Of a stretch of DNA of 19,851 bases, positions 1 to 6,889 are shown one piece after another. Position 1 is the stretch's first letter, and each line of letters starts with the position of its first letter. Source of the stretch: DASTGO01 sp035719045. GTDB lineage: Bacteria; Actinomycetota; Actinomycetes; Actinomycetales; Kineosporiaceae. Position numbers and translations under genes: made by a program. The notes below the pieces were generated by a model. That model did no database searches, was not told where the DNA came from, and saw nothing but the letters and a program-made list of their open reading frames with translations. The DNA lies in assembly GCA_035719045.1 (NCBI GenBank), contig DASTGO010000361.1:1-19851 (forward strand), read 5' to 3'.

Positions 1-183
1 GAGCGGGTGGGGGTGACGGTGTCGGTCGGGGCGACGTTGATGCGTCCGGACGATGACCGGGATTCGCTGGTGGCGCGGGCGGATGCGTTGATGTACCGGA
101 GCAAGTCCGGGGGCCGTGACCGCGTCACCCTCGACGCCGACCACCCCGGACTGCCCCACCCCGGCGCGCACTCCACCGACTGA
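1..183 (+). CDS. GGDEF diguanylate cyclase, C-terminal fragment
   Basis: The frame is open from the first base and ends at TGA 181-183. Only the last 60 residues are in the window. They show the end of a GGDEF domain: a VSVGAT strand, then the RADALMYRSKSGGRDRV segment, which matches the usual AD-ALY-AK-GRNR closing motif. The GG(D/E)EF active site lies upstream and cannot be judged, so whether the protein makes cyclic di-GMP is unknown. About 17 residues of non-conserved tail follow. Codons up to about base 115 mostly end in G and later ones mostly in C, an abrupt change within one short stretch. The family call is secure; the full domain layout is not visible. Confidence 0.85.
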   Translation, partial: ERVGVTVSVGATLMRPDDDRDSLVARADALMYRSKSGGRDRVTLDADHPGLPHPGAHSTD

Positions 184-212
184 CCGCACCACCGACTGAC
201 CGCACCACCGAC
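175..212. repeat. 16-bp tandem repeat over the GGDEF stop codon
   Basis: The unit ACCGACTGACCGCACC occurs at 175-190 and 191-206, followed by a 6-base partial copy. The unit includes the TGA stop, so the stop is duplicated 16 bases downstream in another frame. It is probably a slippage product. Confidence 0.8.
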
Positions 213-335
213 GGACCTCCAGCGCCGCCGCAGGACAACGGCATGATCCGCACGGTGGCAGCCACCGGCACGTCCGCTACCCAGCGCCCCGGTCAATGCC
301 GGTCCGAGCGGTACGCACCCTTTGGTCCCGCGAAT

Positions 336-351
336 GTACTCAGACGAGTAC
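336..351. promoter_or_regulatory. Inverted repeat GTACTC-N4-GAGTAC, candidate operator
   Basis: Perfect 6-base arms (336-341 and 346-351) surround the spacer AGAC. This is the clearest dyad in the 308-base stretch between the GGDEF gene and the gene at 492. A TANNNT hexamer (TAGCGT, 353-358) follows directly, so a bound protein would overlap a possible promoter, though no convincing -35 is seen. The rest of that stretch holds only tandem repeats (175-212 and 392-429). The dyad is seen; the role is inferred. Confidence 0.45.
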
Positions 352-391
352 GTAGCGTGACATCTGGCACGATCCCCCGCGGATCTGCCGG

Positions 392-429
392 GGCATCGGG
401 TCGGCAGCCGGGCATCGGGTCGGCAGCCG
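392..429. repeat. 19-bp tandem duplication
   Basis: GGCATCGGGTCGGCAGCCG is present twice head to tail (392-410 and 411-429) in the leader of the gene at 492. The copies are identical, which suggests a recent duplication. Confidence 0.85.
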
Positions 430-491
430 GGCGGCAGGCGGTGCCCGTCCACCCGCGAGGGCACCGCCGCCCGCCCGCCGAAGGGACACCC

Positions 492-959
492 GTGATCATC
501 GACTCCGCCGCGATCCGGTCCCTGGCCGATCTCTACCGCCGGGAACAGGCCGCCGGGCGCTGCCTGGACCCCGACCAGGCGGCCACCACCGCGGTGGCCC
601 ACCTGCTGGCGCTGGGGTACCGCAGCACCGTCCCGCACCACGGCGAGGAACCGGAGGCACCGGGCCGCAGGGGTGGTCCCGGCCCCGTCACCCGGCTACC
701 CGCCCCGGCCGGGACCGGAAGTGCGATCGGCGACCTCGCCAGCCCGGGCACCCGGCCCCGCGCCTTCGCCCCGCCACCGGCCCGCACCGGCCCGGACGCC
801 GTCACCGCGGAGCTCACCCTCCCCGGCACCGGCGACACCGCACCGGCCGCGACGACCGACCCGGGGCGGCGCGCGACCGCCTCCGCCGCCCCCACCCCGG
901 CCACCGCGGCCACCCCGGCCCCTGCCGGTCCGACGGTCCCGCCACCCCGCATCAGGTGA
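492..959 (+). CDS. Hypothetical Pro/Ala/Thr-rich protein (155 aa)
   Basis: I do not recognise this protein. The start is GTG 492, chosen because AAGGGA (481-486) sits 5 bases upstream. An in-frame ATG at 243 would run through a dyad and a tandem repeat that look non-coding. The first 45 or so residues look like a small helical domain (IRSLADLYRREQAAG, then AATTAVAHLLALGYR). The remaining 110 are low-complexity Pro, Ala, Thr, Gly and Arg and probably disordered. There is no signal peptide or membrane segment. The gene lies between a diguanylate cyclase and an ATPase/LuxR regulator on the same strand. It could be a small regulator, but nothing proves it. Third-position GC is high, as in neighbouring genes. 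Confidence 0.5.
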   Translation: MIIDSAAIRSLADLYRREQAAGRCLDPDQAATTAVAHLLALGYRSTVPHHGEEPEAPGRRGGPGPVTRLPAPAGTGSAIGDLASPGTRPRAFAPPPARTGPDAVTAELTLPGTGDTAPAATTDPGRRATASAAPTPATAATPAPAGPTVPPPRIR

Positions 960-1110
960 TCTCGCCGGCCCCACCGGCCGCCGCACGGAACACCGCACGG
1001 CCGCCCGCCGTGGCGTCGAAGCCCGCGGCACCAGGGTGGCACACTCGGGGCACCCATCCCCCGCCGCCGTCGTGGGTGGCCGTGCCGGGTGGGCTGCCGT
1101 GAGGAGGGCG

Positions 1111-3447
1111 ATGACGCGGGCGAGGCGGCCGGAGGGCAACCTGCCGGTTCCGGTGACACGGTTCGTCGGTCGCCGGCAGGAGATCGCCGTGCTGCGGCGC
1201 GCCCTTCAGGACGCGCGGCTGGTCACGCTCACCGGTGTCGGGGGCGTCGGCAAGACCCGGCTGGCGCTGGAGGTGGCGCGGGCGGTCCAGCGGGCCTTTC
1301 CCGGCGGCGCCTGGATGGTGGACCTGTCCACGGTGGTCGAGGGCGGCCAGGTCCCGCAGGCGGTGGCCACCGCGCTCGGGGTGCTGGACCGCTCCACCCG
1401 GCCGCCGGTGGACTCCGTCGCGGAACTCCTGCACGACAGCGAGGCGCTGATCGTGCTGGACAACTGCGAGCACCTGATCGACGGCTGCGCCCGCTTCGTC
1501 GCGGACCTGCTCAGCCGCACCGTGCAGGTGAAGGTGCTCGCGACGAGCCGGCAGACCCTCGGCATCGCCGGGGAACACCTGTTCGCGGTCCCGCCGCTGG
1601 CGGTTCCGGACGAGGCCGGCATGGCCAGCACCGAGGCGATCGGCGCCTCCGACGCCGTGCAGCTGCTCCTGGACCGGGCCCGGGCCCTGCAGCCCGGCTT
1701 CGCCCTCACCGAGGCCAACCGGGTCGCGGTGGCACGACTGTGCGCCCGCCTGGACGGTCTGCCGCTGGCGATCGAACTGGCTGCCACCCGGATGCGCTCG
1801 CTGTCGCTGGAGCAGTTGCTGGACCGGATCGAGGGCCGGTTCGCCCTGCTCACGGGCGGCAGCCGGGTGGCCGGTGCCCGGCAGCAGACCCTGCGCGCCG
1901 TCATCGACTGGAGCCACTCCCTGTGCTCCCCCGCCGAACGCCTGCTGTGGGCCCGGCTGTCGGTGTTCACCGGAGGGTTCGACCTGGAGGCCGCGGAGCG
2001 GGTCTGCTCCGGGGACGGCCTGCCCGCACCGGACGTCCTGGACCTGCTGGACCGGCTGGTCGCCCAGTCGATCGTGCTGTCCGACACCGGTCCGGACGGG
2101 TTGCGGTTCCGCCTGCTGGAGACCATCCGCCAGTACGGCCGGGAACGCCTGGCCGAACTCGGCGAGGAGGCGCAACTGCTGCGCCGGCACCGCGACCACT
2201 TCCTGGCCCTGGCCCGCGCAGCCGCTGCGCAGTGGTGCAGCCCCCGGCAGCAGGCGGCCCTGGCCCGGCTGCGGACCGAGCACGGCAACCTGCGCGCAGC
2301 GCTCGAGGCCGCGATGATCGATCCGGACGGCCCCCAGACGGCCCTTGCCCTGGCCGGCGCACTGCGCCAGCACTGGTACGCCGACGCCTTCCTCGGTGAG
2401 GGCCGCCGCTGGCTGGACCAGGCTCTCGCGCTGCCGGACCCGGCCGCGGCCCCGGCCCGGACCGAGGCGCTGTGGGTGGCCGCCTGGGTCAGCCTGCTGC
2501 AGGGCGACCTCCAGGCGGGGCGCCTGCGGCTGTCCGAAGCCGGGGAACGGGCCCGCGACACCGGCGACGAGCGCTCGCTCGGCTTCGTGCACACCCTCAA
2601 CGGCACCGCGCTGCTGTTCCAGGGACGGCTGCCCGAGGCGGAGGCGGAGTTCAGCCGGGGACTGGCCGTCTTCGAGCGGATCGGCGACACCGAGGGCAGC
2701 CTGTGGGTGATGTTCCAGCTGGCGATCACCCTGGCGCACGGCGGCTCCAGCAGCCGGGCCCAGGAGATCGGCGGCCAGGCCCTCGAGCTCAGCCAGGCCA
2801 CCGGCGAGCGGCTGTGCCGGGCCTACACCCTCTGGGTGCTCGGGTTCGACTGCTGGCGGCAGGGCGACCTGGACGCCGCCGACCGGTACGCCCGGGAGGC
2901 CCTGGAGCTGGAGCGCCTCTTCAACGACCCGGTCGGAGCCGGCCTCGTCATCGAACTGGTCGCCTGGATCGCCGGATCCCGGGGCGACCTGCCGACGGCG
3001 GCCCGGACCCTGGCGACGGCCGACTCGGTCTGGAGCCTGATCGGGACCACCCTCGCCGCCTTCGGGCCTCCCCTGCGTACCCACCGCGACGCCTGCGAGC
3101 GCCTGCTCGCCGAGCGGCTGGATCCCGAGGCCGCCCGCCAGGCCCGGGAGCGGGGCCGGCAGGTGTCCGTGGAGTCTGCGGTCGCCGCGGTCCTGGACCG
3201 GGACGGCGGGGCCGGCAGCCACGCGGACTCCCCCGGCCGCCGCCCCGGCCCGCTCACCTCACGGGAGGAGGAGGTCGCGGCCCTGATGGCGCAGGGGCTC
3301 AGCAACCGGGCGATCGCCGGGCAGTTGGTGATCTCCCAGCGCACCGTGGACGGTCACGTCGAGCGGATCCTCGCCAAGCTGGGGTTCACCGCCCGGACCC
3401 AGGTCGCCGCCTGGGTGGCCGGCCGGGAGGCGCACTCCGGCCGCTGA
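1111..3447 (+). CDS. ATPase-type LuxR family transcriptional regulator
   Basis: A cytoplasmic STAND-type regulator of 778 residues. The N-terminal NTPase module has a Walker A loop (G-V-G-G-V-G-K-T, 42-49), Walker B ALIVLDNCEH (112-121, Asp117), the sensor motif KVLATSR (141-147) and the GLPLAIELAA helix (216-225) of the predicted-ATPase family (COG3903-like). A long helical TPR-like region spans about 380-690. A LuxR HTH begins near residue 715 (LTSREEEVAALMAQGLSNR). Such proteins usually activate transcription after an inducer releases the ATPase. The start is ATG 1111 with GAGGAGG just before it; GTG 1099 is an alternative. The frame is open upstream to 673, but that part is low-complexity. 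The oxygenase cassette follows 184 bases downstream on the same strand and may be a target. The inducer is unknown. Confidence 0.9.
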   Translation: MTRARRPEGNLPVPVTRFVGRRQEIAVLRRALQDARLVTLTGVGGVGKTRLALEVARAVQRAFPGGAWMVDLSTVVEGGQVPQAVATALGVLDRSTRPPVDSVAELLHDSEALIVLDNCEHLIDGCARFVADLLSRTVQVKVLATSRQTLGIAGEHLFAVPPLAVPDEAGMASTEAIGASDAVQLLLDRARALQPGFALTEANRVAVARLCARLDGLPLAIELAATRMRSLSLEQLLDRIEGRFALLTGGSRVAGARQQTLRAVIDWSHSLCSPAERLLWARLSVFTGGFDLEAAERVCSGDGLPAPDVLDLLDRLVAQSIVLSDTGPDGLRFRLLETIRQYGRERLAELGEEAQLLRRHRDHFLALARAAAAQWCSPRQQAALARLRTEHGNLRAALEAAMIDPDGPQTALALAGALRQHWYADAFLGEGRRWLDQALALPDPAAAPARTEALWVAAWVSLLQGDLQAGRLRLSEAGERARDTGDERSLGFVHTLNGTALLFQGRLPEAEAEFSRGLAVFERIGDTEGSLWVMFQLAITLAHGGSSSRAQEIGGQALELSQATGERLCRAYTLWVLGFDCWRQGDLDAADRYAREALELERLFNDPVGAGLVIELVAWIAGSRGDLPTAARTLATADSVWSLIGTTLAAFGPPLRTHRDACERLLAERLDPEAARQARERGRQVSVESAVAAVLDRDGGAGSHADSPGRRPGPLTSREEEVAALMAQGLSNRAIAGQLVISQRTVDGHVERILAKLGFTARTQVAAWVAGREAHSGR

Positions 3448-3452
3448 GTCCG

Positions 3453-3491
3453 ACCGATCCACGACAGACCGGAACCGATCCCCGACAGACC
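3453..3491. promoter_or_regulatory. Two 18-bp direct repeats spaced 21 bp
   Basis: ACCGATCCACGACAGACC (3453-3470) and ACCGATCCCCGACAGACC (3474-3491) differ at one base. The start-to-start distance is 21 bp, two helical turns, so two protein subunits could bind the same DNA face. They lie between the LuxR gene and the Rieske oxygenase gene, about 140 bases before its start, a position that suits an activator. Confidence 0.45.
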
Positions 3492-3505
3492 CGGGACCAA
3501 CGTCC

Positions 3506-3541
3506 CTTCCGTTGGGCGGAAGTCGCGTTCCGGGCGGACCC
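3506..3541. promoter_or_regulatory. TTCCG-N5-CGGAA palindrome, candidate IclR-type operator
   Basis: CTTCCG-TTGGG-CGGAAG (3506-3522) is a perfect dyad with 6-base arms. Eight bases later a weaker relative, TTCCG-GG-CGGA, follows (3529-3539). IclR-family operators are commonly short palindromes of about 15 bp with TTCC/GGAA-like arms, and an IclR gene closes this cassette at 5959. The assignment of the site to that regulator is inferred. Confidence 0.45.
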
Positions 3542-3631
3542 GCCTGCAGCTGATTCTCGCCGTAGGGCCGGTGGGCGCCCCCATGGCCCAGCGCCGGCAC
3601 AGGCACTCGACGACGAGTTCAGGAGGGCGGC

Positions 3632-4732
3632 ATGGGCACCTTCGTCCGCAATCAGTGGTACGTGGCGGCGTACGGGCGGGAGGTCGGGCAGGAGATCCTG
3701 GGCCGGACCGTCCTCGGCGAACCGATCGCCCTCTACCGGCGGTCCGACGGCAGCGTGGCCGCCCTGTCCGACCGGTGCATCCACCGCCGCTACCCCCTGT
3801 CGGCGAGCCCCAGCCGGGTCGTCGACGACGCGGTGGTGTGCGGGTACCACGGCTTCACCTACGACGGGACCGGGGCGTGCGTCGCGGTGCCCGGCCAGAC
3901 CCGGATCCCCCGCACCGCCCGGGTGACCTCCTATCCGGTGATCGAGCAGGACTCGTTCGTCTGGGTGTTCATCGGCGACCCGGCACTGGCCGACGGCACC
4001 CGCATCCCGCGCGCGCCGTGGCTGGCCGACCCTGCCTGGACGACCGTCAGCGGGATGGAGCCGATCTCCGGGCGGTGGTCCCTGCTGATGGACAACCTGA
4101 TGGACCTGTCCCACGAGACGTACCTGCATGCCGGCTACATCGGGACCCCCGAGGTGGCCGCCACCCCGATCACCACGGAGGTGGACGAGGAGGGTCAGGT
4201 GGTCCGGGTCAGCCGGCACATGGCCGACGCGGAGTGCCCGCCCTTCTACGCCAACTCCACCGGCATCACCGGCCGGATCACCCGCTGGCAGGACATCGAG
4301 TACGCCCCGCCGTGCCTGTACCTGCTGCACAGCCGGGTGGCCCCGGTGGGGGTGCTGCCCGGCGACGACGGCTCCGACCCCGACGCCTTCCACGTCAAGG
4401 TGGTCTACGCGATCACGCCGTCCACCGAGGGCTCCACGATGGACTTCTGGAACGTCGCGCGTGACTTCGCCACCGGCGACGAGGAGGTCACCCGGTACCT
4501 GCACGACAGCAACCGGACGGTCGTCCTGCAGGACGTCACCGCCCTGGACCTGCTGGAGACCATCCTGCAGTCCGACCCGCCGGACGCCCAGGAGCTCAGC
4601 ATCAACATCGACACCGGCGCGCTGGCGGCCCGCCGCATGATCGCCGCCATGCGGGAGGCCGCCGAGACCTCCGTGGCCGGCGGCCGGGCCGGCAGTGCGG
4701 TGGACGGCGCCACGGCGGTCCCGGCGCGATGA
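3632..4732 (+). CDS. VanA-like Rieske non-heme iron oxygenase (O-demethylase type)
   Basis: Oxygenase component of a two-protein Rieske mono-oxygenase, 366 residues. The Rieske [2Fe-2S] ligands are C49-x-H51 and C70-x2-H73. The mononuclear iron site is N155-x2-D158-x2-H161-x4-H166 within MDNLMDLSHETYLHAG, the arrangement of the vanillate O-demethylase branch; the third ligand is probably the Asp near 301. The C-terminal segment INIDTGALAARRMI is also typical of VanA relatives, and the length fits. Reaction expected: O2- and NAD(P)H-dependent O-demethylation of an aromatic acid, releasing formaldehyde. The substrate cannot be read from sequence; vanillate is one option. The start has GGAGG at 3622-3626. 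The stop overlaps the next start (ATGA), and the reductase follows, so the cassette is one operon. Confidence 0.88.
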   Translation: MGTFVRNQWYVAAYGREVGQEILGRTVLGEPIALYRRSDGSVAALSDRCIHRRYPLSASPSRVVDDAVVCGYHGFTYDGTGACVAVPGQTRIPRTARVTSYPVIEQDSFVWVFIGDPALADGTRIPRAPWLADPAWTTVSGMEPISGRWSLLMDNLMDLSHETYLHAGYIGTPEVAATPITTEVDEEGQVVRVSRHMADAECPPFYANSTGITGRITRWQDIEYAPPCLYLLHSRVAPVGVLPGDDGSDPDAFHVKVVYAITPSTEGSTMDFWNVARDFATGDEEVTRYLHDSNRTVVLQDVTALDLLETILQSDPPDAQELSINIDTGALAARRMIAAMREAAETSVAGGRAGSAVDGATAVPAR

Positions 4733-4929
4733 CCGGGCGCCCGGGCGAGGTGTACCGGGTGGAGTGGGTTCCGGGCACCGACCACCTGCTCGGGACCTGC
4801 TTCTGCCGCGCCCAGCACCTCGACGTGGACCCGATCTCCCTGTGGGAATGGCTGTACGGCCACCCCCACGGCCACGACCTGTTGCCGGCGGCACCCGCCC
4901 CCGACGAGCTGACGGAGGTTCCGGCATGA
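4729..4929 (+). CDS. Small Cys/His-rich protein between oxygenase and reductase (66 aa)
   Basis: No function is known to me. Its ATG overlaps the oxygenase stop (4729-4732), and its own stop overlaps the reductase ATG (4926-4929), so it is translationally coupled on both sides and is very likely a real gene. It has C24-x-C26 followed by H30, then an acidic, aromatic stretch DPISLWEWLYG, then H45, H47 and H49 (HPHGH). These residues could bind a metal, or the protein could bridge or help assemble the iron-sulfur oxygenase; both ideas are inference. There is no signal peptide or membrane segment. A GGAGG at 4914-4918 near its 3' end serves the next gene. Confidence 0.75.
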   Translation: MTGRPGEVYRVEWVPGTDHLLGTCFCRAQHLDVDPISLWEWLYGHPHGHDLLPAAPAPDELTEVPA

Positions 4930-5927
4930 CGCTCACCGCGCCCCCCGTGCACCCTGCGGCCCGCGTCCGCGGCGGCCTGACCCTGCGGGTGGCCCGTCGC
5001 GAGCAGGAGGCGGCCGACGTCGTGCAGCTGTGGCTGGAAACCCTTGACGGGCAACCGGTCCCGGCCTGGGACCCGGGCGCGCACCTCGACCTCGTGCTGT
5101 GCCCGGACCTGGTTCGCCAGTACTCGCTGTGCGGCGACCCTGCGGACCGTTCGGCACTGCGGATCGCCGTCCAGCTCGCCCCCGACGGAGGGCGCGGGGG
5201 TTCCCGGGCGGTGTTCGACACCCTGCGCCCGGGCGTGCGGGTCGAGGTCCGGGGGCCGCGCAATGCGTTCGCGCTCCGCCCGAGCCCGCGGTACTTGTTC
5301 CTGGCCGGCGGCATCGGGATCACCCCGATCCTGCCGATGCTGGACCGGGCCGCGGCGTCAGGGGCGCAGTGGCAACTGGTCTACGGAGGGCGCAGCCGGT
5401 CCGGGATGCCGTTCCTGGACCGGCTCGCGGCCCACGGCGACCGGGTCCGGGTGCTGCCGCAGGACGAGACGGGCCTGCTGCCGCTGACCGAACTGCTCGC
5501 CGAGCCGCGTCCGGACACCCTGGTCTACTGCTGCGGCCCGCTCCCCCTGCTGGAAGCCGTGCAGGCGGCCATGCAGGAGTGGCCGGACGGCTGCCTGGTC
5601 TTCGAGCGGTTCACCCCGGCTCCCGCCGCGCCGGGGGCCGCCACCGGGCCGGCCGGGGACGGCGGGTTCGAGGTGGAGCTGGCCGGCAGCGGCCGGGTGG
5701 TCCCGGTGGGTCCGGGAATCTCGGTGCTCCAGGCCCTGGAGGAGGCCGGGGTCCCGGTGCTGTCCTCCTGCCGGGAGGGCACCTGCGGCACCTGCGAGGT
5801 GGGCGTGGTGTCCGGCGAGGTGGACCACCGGGACCGGCTGCTCACCCCCCAGGAGCGGGCGGCCGGCGAGACGATGATGGTCTGCGTGTCCCGCTGTCTC
5901 GGGCCGCGTCTGGTCCTGGATCTCTGA
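4926..5927 (+). CDS. VanB-like PDR/VanB family ferredoxin oxidoreductase
   Basis: Electron-transfer partner of the Rieske oxygenase, 333 residues, in the phthalate-dioxygenase-reductase order: flavin domain, NAD domain, C-terminal plant-type ferredoxin. R64-Q-Y-S-L68 is the flavin-binding RxYS motif. GGIGITP (128-134) is the nucleotide-binding loop. The [2Fe-2S] cluster is held by C282-x4-C287-x2-C290-x29-C320. It would pass electrons from NAD(P)H via flavin and cluster to the oxygenase. GGAGG at 4914-4918 is 7 bases before ATG 4926. A Pro/Ala/Gly linker of about 20 residues separates the NAD domain from the ferredoxin domain. The family and pairing are clear; the specific substrate pathway is not. 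Confidence 0.9.
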   Translation: MTLTAPPVHPAARVRGGLTLRVARREQEAADVVQLWLETLDGQPVPAWDPGAHLDLVLCPDLVRQYSLCGDPADRSALRIAVQLAPDGGRGGSRAVFDTLRPGVRVEVRGPRNAFALRPSPRYLFLAGGIGITPILPMLDRAAASGAQWQLVYGGRSRSGMPFLDRLAAHGDRVRVLPQDETGLLPLTELLAEPRPDTLVYCCGPLPLLEAVQAAMQEWPDGCLVFERFTPAPAAPGAATGPAGDGGFEVELAGSGRVVPVGPGISVLQALEEAGVPVLSSCREGTCGTCEVGVVSGEVDHRDRLLTPQERAAGETMMVCVSRCLGPRLVLDL

Positions 5928-5934
5928 TCCGCCC

Positions 5935-5958
5935 GGGCCCGCTGGCCATACTGGGCCC
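5935..5958 (+). promoter_or_regulatory. Likely leaderless promoter of the IclR gene
   Basis: CATACT (5947-5952) ends 6 bases before GTG 5959, the spacing expected for a -10 box of a leaderless mRNA. No Shine-Dalgarno sequence precedes this GTG. Two GGGCCC hexamers (5935-5940 and 5953-5958) flank the box symmetrically and could be an autoregulatory site. No good -35 is visible. Confidence 0.4.
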
Positions 5959-6723
5959 GTGCGCCCCACCGCCAGCGGCAAGGTCCTGGCCATCCTCGAC
6001 GCCTTCGACGCCGACCACACGGCGCTCACGCTGTCGCAGCTCGCCCGCCGCTGCAACCTGCCGCTGAGCACCGCGCACCGGCTGGCGGCCGAGCTCACCG
6101 CCTGGGGCGGGCTGGAGCGCGGTCCCGACCAGCGGTTCCGGATCGGGCTGCACCTGTGGGAGATCGCCTCGATGGCCCCCCGCGGGCTGGGCCTGCGCGA
6201 GGCGGCGATGCCGTACATGAGCGACCTGTTCGAGGCCACCCACGAGAACGTCCAGCTCGCGGTGCGCGAGGGGATCGAGGTGGTCTTCGTCGACCGGATC
6301 GCCGGCCGGCACGCCGTCCCGGTGCTGACCCGGGTGGGGCTGCGGTTTCCGATGTCGGCCACCGGCGTGGGCCTGGTGCTGCTCGCCTACGCCCCGCCGG
6401 AGGTCCAGGAGCAGGCACTGTCCACCCCGATGGAGCGGTTCACCCCGAAGACCGTCGTCGACCCGGTGCAGTTGCGCCGGGTCCTGGCCGAGGTCCGCCG
6501 CACCGGCCTGGCCGTGTCCGACCGCCAGGTCACCATGGACGCCCTGTCCGTGGCCGCACCGGTGATCGGTCCGGACGGCCGGGTGCTGGCGGCGCTGTCC
6601 GTCGTCGTCCAGGCCGACCGCGCCCAGCCCACGGCCCTCGCGCCGGCCGTCCGGGCCGCGGCGCGCGGGATCTCCCGGGTACTCGGCGCCCCGCTGCAAC
6701 CCCGGACCGACCCCGCCGGCTGA
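5959..6723 (+). CDS. IclR family transcriptional regulator
   Basis: A 254-residue regulator of usual IclR length. The N-terminal winged helix-turn-helix (about 5-60) includes GKVLAILDAF, then LTLSQLARRCNLPLSTAHRL and a wing ending in F-R-I-G. The C-terminal effector domain (about 75-245) shows the family pattern EATHENVQLAVREG, then VPVLTRVGLRFPMSATGVG, a conserved DRQVTMDALSVAAPV and a final strand. Proteins of this family often control aromatic degradation next to their own gene. It follows the reductase by only 31 bases, so it may be co-transcribed and also made from its own leaderless promoter. The palindrome at 3506-3522 is its most likely local target. The effector is unknown. Confidence 0.9.
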   Translation: MRPTASGKVLAILDAFDADHTALTLSQLARRCNLPLSTAHRLAAELTAWGGLERGPDQRFRIGLHLWEIASMAPRGLGLREAAMPYMSDLFEATHENVQLAVREGIEVVFVDRIAGRHAVPVLTRVGLRFPMSATGVGLVLLAYAPPEVQEQALSTPMERFTPKTVVDPVQLRRVLAEVRRTGLAVSDRQVTMDALSVAAPVIGPDGRVLAALSVVVQADRAQPTALAPAVRAAARGISRVLGAPLQPRTDPAG

Positions 6724-6815
6724 CCCTCTCGGTGGCCATCCGTCGCCGATCAGCCACGCATAGCAACTTCACCCCAAGCCTGTCGAATCACTGCGGACCG
6801 TGACCAACACGCCGA

Positions 6816-6846
6816 GAAGGTGCTTACAAGCAGTAAGTTCACCTTC
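6816..6846. promoter_or_regulatory. 31-bp two-part inverted repeat before the conservon
   Basis: The arms are GAAGGTG-CTTAC (6816-6827) and GTAAG-TT-CACCTTC (6833-6846) around the loop AAGCA: twelve paired bases with a two-base bulge. It stands 93 bases after the IclR stop and 7 bases before the conservon -35. No T run follows, so an operator is more likely than a terminator, although an attenuating stem is possible. Confidence 0.55.
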
Positions 6847-6853
6847 CATACCC

Positions 6854-6883
6854 TTGACGTAGCTGATCGTCTCATGACATTAA
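6854..6883 (+). promoter_or_regulatory. Sigma-70-like promoter of the conservon
   Basis: TTGACG (6854-6859) and CATTAA (6878-6883) are 18 bases apart in an AT-richer stretch. The expected transcription start falls on or next to GTG 6890, so the conservon mRNA may be leaderless. There is no ribosome binding site before that GTG. Confidence 0.5.
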
Positions 6884-6889
6884 CTCTCC

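Noticed and set aside
673..1110. Upstream extension of the LuxR regulator frame by 146 residues
   Set aside because: The stretch is Pro/Arg low-complexity read in a shifted frame of the gene at 492-959, whereas ATG 1111 has a strong ribosome site and starts right before the conserved domain.
952..3222. Long open frame on the minus strand opposite the LuxR gene
   Set aside because: High GC leaves antisense frames open. It has no domain pattern, and its codon endings do not fit, while the plus strand has Walker and HTH motifs throughout.
3386..5323. Long open frame on the minus strand opposite the oxygenase cassette
   Set aside because: Same cause: the plus strand shows the Rieske, iron and flavin motifs, and the minus frame gives Arg/Gly/Pro-rich text with no family likeness.
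3632..5927. Firm naming of the pair as vanillate demethylase vanA/vanB
   Set aside because: The family is clear, but related Rieske pairs act on several methoxylated or carboxylated aromatics, and substrate residues cannot be read here.
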